A stretch of DNA of 38,751 nt. It comes from a virus. Where the stretch lies: the IMG/VR virus record IMGVR_UViG_3300011115_000191, positions 1 through 38,751 of that record, one strand, 5' to 3'. The notes under the pieces are model-generated. The model saw only the letters and a program-made list of their open reading frames with translations. It searched no databases and was not told the DNA's origin. The position numbers and the translations under genes are program-made. Every line of letters starts with the position of its first letter. Positions within the stretch are counted from its first letter, which is position 1. Positions 32,089 through 38,751 of the stretch are shown piece by piece.

Positions 32089-34526
32089 CGTCTGCCGTCA
32101 GGTCTGATATCAATTCTGGTTGCACCCAGTTGCCAAGCCACTCCGATATCGCTTGAAAGAATCTTAAACGCCATTTGACGACCACGTATCCGCGTGTAAA
32201 CCTGCCCAGTGAAAAGCTGGACAACATAGTTGTGGACAAGTGGGTTTGAGTAGTTGTTACCACTGACCACTGTGGGTACGTTGCCAACTCCATAAGCAGT
32301 GCCTGAGTTTTGACGCGGCCTGACCGATATAGTCAGTTGCGGTGCAGCTACTGTAGACCCGTCAAACGTAACGTCAGGCAGCATCCGGTTTACAAACCCA
32401 AAGTTATGCCCGTCTCCGATATCAAAGTCTGAAGACTGCACGTAAGATTCGATAGGCTGAAGCACCGACAGTGAACCGTCATCCGTCCCGTTCTCGTGAT
32501 ACATGACTTGGTTTGGCGTATTGTAAGTCACAGCCAAATATTTAATGTGTGTTGCGGCGGTTGATGCAACCTTTGTAACCGGATTATTCGCCCCACGAAC
32601 ACAGTTCTTGATGGTATTCCCATCTAGTGAGGTATGACCTGTGTAGTCTATGTATTCAGACTCAATCAACAAAGTTCCTGAACTTGGGTAGGAGTAACCG
32701 TTTATGACGGTAATGCTGGTTTGAGTAGCCGTGATATCTTGGTCTAAATAAGTATTCTGAACACTAAAAGCGCCCATAGGATACTGCCGTAAAGAAGAAT
32801 CCAACCATGCCGTGCGGTTAATGTTGCCGTAATACCAAATCTGTTCCAAATGGTTATAGACCACATACCGGTCATTTACCGGACTACCAAGGGATGGATA
32901 CATCCACCAGACTTCGTTAAAACCTTCGTTGGTTCCAGATACGATTTGATACGCTTGATCTTGGTTTATGTTGTTGAATACATATTGCCGCAAGGTGCAA
33001 GGAAGCGTATCTACGCGGCCTGTATATACATAGAACTTATCTACACCCATCCAGAACGTCTGGTTGTTTACTGAAGCCACAGCATTGGGTGAAATGATGG
33101 AGGTGTTGTCCATCAACTGGTTGAAGCCCCAGACATAGGGTGGCCCCAGATACTGCATACTGAATAACGCAGCGTCCGTCCAAATCAAAACTTCTTGCTT
33201 AGAAGTCCTAGCGGTAACAATCGTAGAACCACCTTGCAGCCGATATTCACCCGCTTGGTTGGTTGTAGCCGGAACCCATTCATACGGGTCTTCTTGATCA
33301 GACCACCTTACAAGCATTGGGTCAAATGTTGTATTTGAATCTCCGGGCGTATACGAGTTAGCCCCAAACGCTATAACAAACCTCTGAACATCGGACGCTA
33401 TAACCGCCAACGTGGTGTTCGGCACATAAGCATAGTTTGCATAGGAAGCATTTTGCGCCGCTTTTTGCAACGTGATACCCCTTGCATAAGAAGAAGTGTC
33501 AGCAGCCCAGTAGTAAATAGCACCGCCACGCGGAGCAAAGATCAGGTCTTGACCAAAGTTATCGGCAGACCAAAGGCGTAGCTGTGTGCCAAGACTATTA
33601 GCAGAAGCTGACGCAGCGCCCCAACCGTAAGCGGAAGTCCCAGACGTTTGATTTGAATATTGTCTTACCGTAATACCGGCAGCGTGTTCTGTTCTTGGAG
33701 ATTGAGTAGTGCTGCTAGTTGCTGGTCTAGTGCAACCGGTAAAGGTATTAGTAGAAATACCGGTGTAGGTAATGATTTCAGCTTCAATTATGATTGTTCC
33801 GGCAGGGGAAGGAAACCCAGAAACCGAAGCTACGGTAATAGATGTGGCAGTAGCAGTAATAGCGGACGACAAGGTTGAACTAGCCGCGCCGTAAACAACA
33901 CCATTCCACGGGCCTGTTCCCCAACCGTTACTGGTTGAGTATGTTGCATTACCAGCATTGATTTGGTAGCTAGCAGTAACGCCGGAGCCTCCTCCAGTAG
34001 TGGTGGAAGTAGCCGCAGTAGAGCTTATGATGGTGTAAGTATTTCCATCGGGCGTGGAAATGATTTCATATTCGCCATTTAAGGTCAGCCCACCAGCCGC
34101 CGTAGCACCGGCAAAAGTAACCCAAGTGCCGGGGGATGCTCCATGTGCCGTTGCTGTTACGGTAACTAAGTAAGAACCAGAAGTCATTGAAAAGGGGGCC
34201 GCACCAAGGGACACTGGAGAAGCCGGAGTCAACGGGGTAATGTCGTAATACTTGCCACCATTTTCAACATAGTATTTCTGATTGGTGCCGATACCGTTTA
34301 CATTAGCGTAAGCCAGCGTAACCCAGTTACACATATCCCTGTTTACACCCACGTAGGTATACGCAACGCCGTTATTAAGAGCGGCAAGGTTAGTCCAGCC
34401 ACCAATCTTCTCAGGTTGACCAGAACGGAATCTGATCTTGTCAGACTCAAACCACCCACCTTCATTGGCATAAGTGGTGGATTCCCGGTTAATTCCGGGC
34501 TTCAATTGTAGTTTCTGTAACGGCAT
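32085..34526 (-). CDS. Podovirus tail tubular/stabilisation protein, 813 aa
   Basis: The protein begins MPLQKLQLKPGINRESTTYA followed by FESDKIRFRSGQPEKIGGW, a strongly recognisable start of podovirus tail stabilisation or tubular (T7 gp12 / P22 gp10-like) proteins. The rest is beta-rich. Two copies of an inserted small domain share SITV...GTxxIExExIxYTG, at about residues 215-285 and 590-650. A further HGASPGTWVTFAGATAAGG domain lies near residue 130. It would form the tail nozzle. AGGGG lies seven bases before the ATG. Confidence 0.85.
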   Translation of the reverse strand: MPLQKLQLKPGINRESTTYANEGGWFESDKIRFRSGQPEKIGGWTNLAALNNGVAYTYVGVNRDMCNWVTLAYANVNGIGTNQKYYVENGGKYYDITPLTPASPVSLGAAPFSMTSGSYLVTVTATAHGASPGTWVTFAGATAAGGLTLNGEYEIISTPDGNTYTIISSTAATSTTTGGGSGVTASYQINAGNATYSTSNGWGTGPWNGVVYGAASSTLSSAITATATSITVASVSGFPSPAGTIIIEAEIITYTGISTNTFTGCTRPATSSTTQSPRTEHAAGITVRQYSNQTSGTSAYGWGAASASANSLGTQLRLWSADNFGQDLIFAPRGGAIYYWAADTSSYARGITLQKAAQNASYANYAYVPNTTLAVIASDVQRFVIAFGANSYTPGDSNTTFDPMLVRWSDQEDPYEWVPATTNQAGEYRLQGGSTIVTARTSKQEVLIWTDAALFSMQYLGPPYVWGFNQLMDNTSIISPNAVASVNNQTFWMGVDKFYVYTGRVDTLPCTLRQYVFNNINQDQAYQIVSGTNEGFNEVWWMYPSLGSPVNDRYVVYNHLEQIWYYGNINRTAWLDSSLRQYPMGAFSVQNTYLDQDITATQTSITVINGYSYPSSGTLLIESEYIDYTGHTSLDGNTIKNCVRGANNPVTKVASTAATHIKYLAVTYNTPNQVMYHENGTDDGSLSVLQPIESYVQSSDFDIGDGHNFGFVNRMLPDVTFDGSTVAAPQLTISVRPRQNSGTAYGVGNVPTVVSGNNYSNPLVHNYVVQLFTGQVYTRIRGRQMAFKILSSDIGVAWQLGATRIDIRPDGRR

Positions 34527-34527
34527 C

Positions 34528-34974
34528 TTATGCCCCTAAATATACGGCGCGTTCGTCTTTTCGACGAGTAACGAGGCCCGGAAACACTTTACCCCCTGCC
34601 TTCGTATACAGCAAGAAGCCGTCCGCAGCACCCTCAAATTCACCCCTATTGTGCTTCATGCGGATGCCTGACCGCTGCAACCCACCCAGACCTAAATTAA
34701 ACGAAAAGGATACAAGTGCATCAAAGCGAGGCTGAGTAAGGTCAGTAGGACATAGTCTGCAAACTCCAGCCTCAAACCTTGCAAGGTCTTTTTTAAGTAG
34801 CGCATGAACTTCCTCCAGTGAGAGGGTCTTGTTCCATTCCGGTGGCAACGACTTCCCATCCCCAATCAAATGCCCGACACCCACTGTCCATAGGCCAATG
34901 CAGTCCTGATAGGGCTTACGCCTGACCCCTTCGTGGTGGCACAGCATCTCAATGGCTTTGTCGGAGACGTTCAC
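34528..34974 (-). CDS. Endolysin, GH24 muramidase (T4 lysozyme family)
   Basis: The 148-residue enzyme starts with GTG, overlapping the holin-like gene's TGA (GTGA). The catalytic layout is Glu15 (HHEG), Asp24 and Thr30 (TVGVGH), with the same spacing as Glu11, Asp20 and Thr26 of T4 lysozyme. It cleaves peptidoglycan. There is no signal peptide or SAR helix, so it needs a pore-forming holin for release. The upstream 3-TM protein is the likely partner. Confidence 0.92.
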   Translation of the reverse strand: MNVSDKAIEMLCHHEGVRRKPYQDCIGLWTVGVGHLIGDGKSLPPEWNKTLSLEEVHALLKKDLARFEAGVCRLCPTDLTQPRFDALVSFSFNLGLGGLQRSGIRMKHNRGEFEGAADGFLLYTKAGGKVFPGLVTRRKDERAVYLGA

Positions 34975-35474
34975 TTACCAAACGCCCTAGTGCCAAAATG
35001 GAAAGCAACAATGGACGCCCAAATTGTTTGCGTGTCGTCATCCCAAAGCTGATCCAACGCCACGTTGAATTCCACGCCAGTTTTGAAGGCGTAGATGAAG
35101 CCAAACACCTCAACGAACACAAACATGATGAACATGCCGTAGGTGATGGCAGGACGCACCATAGCCCTCGCATTGATCACCCAAGTGCTTGCCCCCTGAC
35201 CCAAAGCTATGTCGTGCGCGTAGAGGCTCTGGCGCTCTTGCATGGCGGTCTGGCTGTTCGTTACGTCAGCGTTGATCTGAATCTGTTCGGTCTGGATATG
35301 CTCAATGCGTTCCTGAACTTCAAGACCAGCTTTTTTCAGCGCCATTTCCCGTTCGGTCTGCATCTGCGCCAGCGTGACTTCATGCTTCTTGTCAGCACGA
35401 TCTTGAAAGAAATCCAGCAGTTTCGGCACACCACCGGAGAGGAAAGAGATTACGGTAGTCAAAAGGGTAAACAT
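34971..35474 (-). CDS. Holin candidate, GTA_holin_3TM-like
   Basis: The 167-residue product has an N-terminal hydrophobic segment (MFTLLTTVISFLSGGVPKLL), a charged coiled-coil middle, then two C-terminal hydrophobic spans (ITYGMFIMFVFVEVFGFIYA and a span near WASIVAFHFGTRAFGK). This resembles the three-TM holin family known from gene transfer agents and many phages. The endolysin gene follows directly and is translationally coupled. AAGGA precedes the ATG by about ten bases. Confidence 0.75.
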   Translation of the reverse strand: MFTLLTTVISFLSGGVPKLLDFFQDRADKKHEVTLAQMQTEREMALKKAGLEVQERIEHIQTEQIQINADVTNSQTAMQERQSLYAHDIALGQGASTWVINARAMVRPAITYGMFIMFVFVEVFGFIYAFKTGVEFNVALDQLWDDDTQTIWASIVAFHFGTRAFGK

Positions 35475-35629
35475 TATTTTTCATTCCTTTTGTTCCAGAG
35501 TTCAAATAGCGTTTTAACCTTTTCCTCCAACACCGCTACACGCAGATCAATTTTTGATAGCACAATGATTAGCGTAATTAATGCAAGGAGGATGGGCCAA
35601 GCCTTAACCAGCATATCAAAAGTATCCAT
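35474..35629 (-). CDS. Small TM plus coiled-coil protein, 51 aa
   Basis: This ORF reads from ATG at 35629 to TAA at 35474-35476 and overlaps both neighbours by one base (TAATG upstream). The N-terminal hydrophobic span is WPILLALITLIIVLS, followed by a charged helix (LRVAVLEEKVKTLFELWNKR). Such proteins are common in phage lysis cassettes and could regulate the holin or act as an inner-membrane lysis partner. A spanin role is not supported, since no outer-membrane lipoprotein partner is visible. Confidence 0.75.
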   Translation of the reverse strand: MDTFDMLVKAWPILLALITLIIVLSKIDLRVAVLEEKVKTLFELWNKRNEK

Positions 35630-36405
35630 TATGCGGTCGGCCCTGTAACAGTGTTGGAATTGGAAAGGATATTTGAGTTACCGGTTATTGCATTACCTGC
35701 GGCACCACCAGCACCACCACCAGCGTTACCAAGGTTACCTCCTGCACCACTAGCTCCCGCATTTCCCGCAGTACCGTAGCCCCCGTCACCACCCGTGCCA
35801 CCGTAAAAAGATTGCGTTCCACCAACCCCACCAGCACCTCCTGCTGAACTATTACCGTCCGAACCCGCAGAACCGCTAGTCGCAGAGCCATAACTTGCTG
35901 ATCCGCCACCGCCACCCGTTCCGGTATTGGCCCCGCCGCCACCGCCACCGCCACCAGCAGTGCCATAAAAAGCATAAGTAGAGCCACCGCCACCGCCACC
36001 GCCACCGCCACCGCCGACAATTGAACCTGAACCTGTAATGGTTACAGAGTAACTAGCGGTTAAAGCAGGGCCACCATCTGTTCCAGCACCACCGGGGTTA
36101 GCCCAAGGAGTTGATTGATATGCAGCCCCGCCAGCACCGCCAGCACCGCCTTTACCAATAATTTTTCCATTATTATTAATAGTGATGGAGCTGCCAGAAG
36201 GCCAACCAGTGCCTGTATCAAGCGCGTACGTTGAAGTGCTTGTGGAATAGACATTAATACCAGAATTAATAGTAAGAATAACGGCAACAGGAACGCTTGG
36301 GGAACCAGCAGCAGTAAAAATATTGTAGTTGCTTGTGTCCGCAGAAATAGTCAATGACACTGATGGTATTCCACCGCCTACAAACATATTCATTATGCCG
36401 CTCAT
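35629..36405 (-). CDS. Glycine-rich tail fibre tip/adhesin, 258 aa
   Basis: I chose ATG 36405, which overlaps the upstream stop in TAATG. The N-terminal 100 residues are beta-rich (SLTISADTSNYNIFTAAGSP). From about residue 90 the protein is dominated by Gly, with Ala and Ser, including an eleven-Gly run and repeated GGAGG-type blocks. Similar glycine-rich sequences form polyglycine-II sandwiches in phage adhesins such as S16 gp38. It sits right after a tail fibre gene, so it probably binds the host receptor. Confidence 0.8.
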   Translation of the reverse strand: MSGIMNMFVGGGIPSVSLTISADTSNYNIFTAAGSPSVPVAVILTINSGINVYSTSTSTYALDTGTGWPSGSSITINNNGKIIGKGGAGGAGGAAYQSTPWANPGGAGTDGGPALTASYSVTITGSGSIVGGGGGGGGGGGSTYAFYGTAGGGGGGGGANTGTGGGGGSASYGSATSGSAGSDGNSSAGGAGGVGGTQSFYGGTGGDGGYGTAGNAGASGAGGNLGNAGGGAGGAAGNAITGNSNILSNSNTVTGPTA

Positions 36406-37388
36406 TAACTGACTCCAGAGCCAGAGATAAACCACGTATCGGTACCCACTTTAAGCAATGTCGCAATGCCTTTGGTAGCCACAGTCCGATTTCCGGTATT
36501 AGTAGTTCCGGCTTGATACATCGTGATAGACGTAGTGGATATTGTGATTGAAGTCGTGCCGTTGTTTACGATGGTCAATGCAGTGCCTACGGGGAAAGCC
36601 ACCGAAGCATTGGTTGGAACCGTAATAGTTTGAGTTCCAGAGTTTGCGCTATAAACGTGTTTGCCGTTATCTGTCAAAGCAAGCGTGTAATTACCGGATT
36701 GAGCATTTTGTGGGATGTTTAGATAACCTACAGAAAATGCCGTGGTGCCATCAGAGATAGTCGATCCGCTAGAAAGCGTTGCAACACCTGAAAGAGCGGC
36801 TGGCGCGGTAGAAGCCCAGTTAGTCCCATTAGAGGTAAGCAAGTTACCAGAAGCACCGGGGACAATTGGCGTAAACCCTGTGCCGCCAGAATTGCCCGTG
36901 TAAACAGCATAAGCTGTCAGTGAAGAAGCCCCAGTACCACCAGAGGCTACCGGCAAAGCAGCGCCTAGCGTCAATGAAGAGAAGTAGTTAACAGCATCTA
37001 CGATATTGGTTCCGTCACAATACAGGATGGCTTTAGTTGAAGCTGGAACAGATATACCCGAATAACCTGTGGGCCTTACTGTAATTGCGCCAGTAGCACC
37101 GTTAAAAATTATATACAACTTGGTTTTGCTGGCTGGAACTTCTAAGAATGTGCTGGCTCCACCTGTCCCAGTAACAGTAATAACCATGTTACGAGCCGTT
37201 CCAGAAGCGCCATTAGGCATCGTTATAATTGTGGTTGCACCCGTAGTAACCGCCGCTGCGCCGTACCCGCAAATAGACTGTTCAAACAGGTTACCCAAGT
37301 TGTTATTGGTCGTTGTTCCCCAAGTGCCGGATTGATCGCCAGCGCCAAGAAGCTCAATTCCAAGATTTGTACTGTAAGTAGAAGCCAT
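36405..37388 (-). CDS. Tail fibre protein, 327 aa
   Basis: The product starts MASTYSTNLGIELLGAGDQS then GTWGTTTNNNLGNLFEQSI, a start widely seen in phage tail fibres. It is Thr/Ser/Gly-rich with many short strands, including ALPVASGGTGASSLTAYAV, a fibre-shaft motif. The C terminus ends in TLLKVGTDTWFISGSGVS. AAAGGA precedes the ATG. It is followed by the Gly-rich protein in a one-base overlap, which suggests a fibre plus tip pair. Confidence 0.85.
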   Translation of the reverse strand: MASTYSTNLGIELLGAGDQSGTWGTTTNNNLGNLFEQSICGYGAAAVTTGATTIITMPNGASGTARNMVITVTGTGGASTFLEVPASKTKLYIIFNGATGAITVRPTGYSGISVPASTKAILYCDGTNIVDAVNYFSSLTLGAALPVASGGTGASSLTAYAVYTGNSGGTGFTPIVPGASGNLLTSNGTNWASTAPAALSGVATLSSGSTISDGTTAFSVGYLNIPQNAQSGNYTLALTDNGKHVYSANSGTQTITVPTNASVAFPVGTALTIVNNGTTSITISTTSITMYQAGTTNTGNRTVATKGIATLLKVGTDTWFISGSGVS

Positions 37389-37398
37389 TTTTAATCCT

Positions 37399-38133
37399 TT
37401 ATGCTGCTATTGGATACCAAGTTGTTGTCTCTGTTGTGTCTACGTTAGACCAAGTTACCGGTAAGTCTGGACGAGACAACGTAATTATATTTCCTGATAT
37501 GGTTGTAGCTGCTATAGCGCCACCACTAAATGCACCACAATCTTCGTAAGTAACCGTATTAAGGACATCCGTCCAATTAGCCGTTTCCGCCGTATCTATA
37601 TTTGCCCACGTTCTGACCGTTCCAGCCGTTCCCGTTGCGGTGTTACCCGTAAGCGCAAGTGTCCTAGAATGAGCTACAGAGCCAACAGACCCTGTGGCAG
37701 TTACGGCAGTTAGTGCTGGGCCATGTGCAACCGCTACTGTTCCTACAGACCCGGTTCCGCTCACTGCGGTAAGCCCAACGGACACCGAAATTCCAACTGT
37801 GCCTACTGAACCTGTGCCGGTAACGCTATCTTCTTGTTCTACATCTGAGGCTACAACCGTTCCTACGGAACCTGTGCCGGTAACGCCAGTAACTTCTTGG
37901 GTATGCGAAACCCCAATGGTGCCTACTGAACCTGTGCCGGTAACCTTTGTAATGGCTTGAGCGTAAGAAACAGACCCGACAGACCCTGTTCCTGTGTTTC
38001 CTGTAACTGCTTGGGTATGAGAGACCCCTACCGTGCCTACTGAGCCGGTTCCGGTAACCGCAGTTATACCTACGGTTGAATCTACCGCATCATCAGCAAA
38101 GGCGGCAGCGGATAGGGACTCAAACCCAAACAT
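37399..38133 (-). CDS. Tandem-repeat virion protein, 244 aa
   Basis: The product begins MFGFESLSAAAFADDAVDS. It then carries about eight copies of an 18-20-residue repeat with core TGTGSVGTV. The C-terminal domain has WANIDTAETANWTDVLN and a closing WSNVDTTETTTWYPIAA, two related W-x-N-x-D-T motifs. Repeats of this kind are seen in phage virion proteins and should form a regular beta structure. It is probably a fibre or decoration protein, located before the tail fibre gene. Confidence 0.8.
   Translation of the reverse strand: MFGFESLSAAAFADDAVDSTVGITAVTGTGSVGTVGVSHTQAVTGNTGTGSVGSVSYAQAITKVTGTGSVGTIGVSHTQEVTGVTGTGSVGTVVASDVEQEDSVTGTGSVGTVGISVSVGLTAVSGTGSVGTVAVAHGPALTAVTATGSVGSVAHSRTLALTGNTATGTAGTVRTWANIDTAETANWTDVLNTVTYEDCGAFSGGAIAATTISGNIITLSRPDLPVTWSNVDTTETTTWYPIAA
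37741..38060 (-). repeat. Coding tandem repeat, period about 60 bases
   Basis: The core (plus-strand form CCTACTGAACCTGTGCCGG) recurs at 37801, 37861 and 37921 with an exact 60-base period. More diverged copies lie at about 37741, 37980 and 38035. The copies are in frame and encode TGTGSVGTV units. Near-identity of the central copies suggests recent expansion or gene conversion. Confidence 0.85.
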
Positions 38134-38136
38134 GGT

Positions 38137-38304
38137 TTACGCAGCTTCTACCGGTTTTTCTTCAGCTTGTTTAATGGCTTCGACTTGCGGTTGCGCTTGG
38201 ATTTGTATTTTGCCAATCAATCCAGCTACTTGAGCATACGACATTTGGCTCAAAGCCTGAAGCACACCATTAACTTCCGCTACATCCAGTTCCAGCTTAA
38301 TCAT
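38137..38304 (-). CDS. Unknown small phage protein, 55 aa
   Basis: The ORF runs from ATG at 38304, overlapping the upstream stop by one base (TAATG), to TAA at 38137-38139. The product starts MIKLELDVAEVNGVLQALSQ and continues as a helix (VAGLIGKIQIQAQPQVEAIK). I recall such LELxxxEVNxxLxAL proteins near phage tail genes; their function is unknown. Confidence 0.7.
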   Translation of the reverse strand: MIKLELDVAEVNGVLQALSQMSYAQVAGLIGKIQIQAQPQVEAIKQAEEKPVEAA

Positions 38305-38486
38305 TACTTAGCCCCTATGGGTTGAGTGGTTAAAAGACGCAAAATAACGATGCCCACCGAGATCGCAATCCCGACAAACATCTGTGCTACCGGCGTCATC
38401 GGCAGCAAACCTATATAGCCTTGCACGATGGACAAGACTGCGATGATGATCGCATACCAGACGGTTTTGCTTTTAAGCAGTTGCAT
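38304..38486 (-). CDS. Two-TM small membrane protein, holin candidate
   Basis: I chose ATG 38486, which overlaps the upstream stop, over ATG 38531 inside the neighbour. The 60-residue product has two hydrophobic spans (VWYAIIIAVLSIVQGYIGLL and MFVGIAISVGIVILRLL) with a short turn and a basic start. That matches a class II holin. It lies about 3.3 kb upstream of the endolysin, apart from the 3-TM candidate, so one of the two may be the true holin. Confidence 0.7.
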   Translation of the reverse strand: MQLLKSKTVWYAIIIAVLSIVQGYIGLLPMTPVAQMFVGIAISVGIVILRLLTTQPIGAK

Positions 38487-38701
38487 CACGCTGCTGCTTG
38501 TTGCAAAGGCGTCAAATCTTCCGTAGTCCAAAAGTCTTTGGCAATCATAATTTTAAGGTGTTCTTTATTGCGGCTAAGGCAATCAGCCCAATCTGCATCA
38601 GTCATGCGTTCCGGCTTACCTGCATTAATCAAGTTCACCGAATCCATTGCCGCGCTGTAGTGTTGCGCGATTTGTGCTGCTGTTGGTTGTTCAATATCCA
38701 T
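38486..38701 (-). CDS. Unknown small phage protein, 71 aa
   Basis: ATG 38701 has AAAGGA eight bases upstream. The product is helical (TAAQIAQHYSAAMDSVNLIN, then MTDADWADCLSRNKEHL). I recall related proteins among phage structural genes without known function. The stop overlaps the start of the holin-like gene. Confidence 0.7.
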   Translation of the reverse strand: MDIEQPTAAQIAQHYSAAMDSVNLINAGKPERMTDADWADCLSRNKEHLKIMIAKDFWTTEDLTPLQQAAA

Positions 38702-38712
38702 TTTTTTTTCCT

Positions 38713-38751
38713 TTACGGATGCGCTGATTTGTATGCGTCAAATTCGGCTTT
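38713..38751 (-). CDS. C-terminal fragment of an upstream late gene
   Basis: The minus strand reads KAEFDAYKSAHP and a TAA at 38713-38715, entering from beyond the window edge. The spacing to the next gene's ribosome site is normal. Too little remains to name a product. Confidence 0.5.
   Translation of the reverse strand, partial: KAEFDAYKSAHP

Noticed and set aside
37741-38060. Regularly spaced repeats resembling a CRISPR array
   Set aside because: The repeats are in frame inside an ORF, the intervals are not unique spacers, and the period matches protein repeats.
1-38751. tRNA or other structured RNA genes
   Set aside because: I found no cloverleaf-like segment or CCA-type end in gaps; the gaps are too short to hold one.

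Overview
This window is part of a tailed double-stranded DNA phage genome, most likely a podovirus of a Gram-negative host. Two blocks of tightly packed genes converge near 17.9 kb. Start and stop codons commonly overlap (ATGA, TAATG) and no stretch over 300 bases lacks a gene. I see no integrase, RNA polymerase, tRNA, terminase, portal or major capsid gene. The head genes presumably lie beyond the right edge, upstream in the minus-strand late block. One small protein carries the PVAW...LPLYAAPP pattern often seen in phages and prophages of Burkholderiales. That hints at a betaproteobacterial, perhaps freshwater, host, but this is inference only.

The plus-strand block (1-17977) holds early and replication genes. 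It opens with small unknown genes. A sigma70-like promoter at 898-926, whose 17-bp spacer is a perfect G/C palindrome, then precedes a three-gene cassette at 959-4173: a MoxR/CobS-like AAA+ ATPase, a protein joining a metallopeptidase-like HExxH domain to a VWA domain, and a DUF3150-like partner. A string of 14 small accessory genes follows (4185-7652), including a DUF3310 protein, two tiny membrane proteins and an orphan HicA-like protein. The DNA-metabolism genes come next: VRR-NUC nuclease, family A DNA polymerase (leucine at the position of E. coli Phe762), HExxH protein, Fe-S PD-(D/E)XK nuclease, HNH protein, SNF2-type helicase, a candidate single-stranded DNA-binding protein, a helix-turn-helix regulator and a 971-residue primase-helicase.

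The minus-strand block (38751 down to 17961) holds late genes, in transcription order: small proteins including a two-TM holin candidate, a tandem-repeat virion protein, tail fibre genes, a lysis cluster (small TM protein, 3-TM holin candidate, GH24 endolysin), an 813-residue tail protein, a jelly-roll appendage protein, an internal-protein candidate, a GNAT-like protein, a Q/N-rich 938-residue protein, and a 2961-residue polyvalent protein. A minus-strand intrinsic terminator at 17866-17900 closes this block. It lies inside the last plus-strand gene, which also overlaps the end of the giant gene by 17 bases.

The best candidates for new biology are the AAA+/VWA cassette with its unusual promoter, the mosaic giant protein with an internal triplicate repeat, the coding terminator at the convergence point, and the 122-base out-of-frame overlap between two DNA-metabolism genes.
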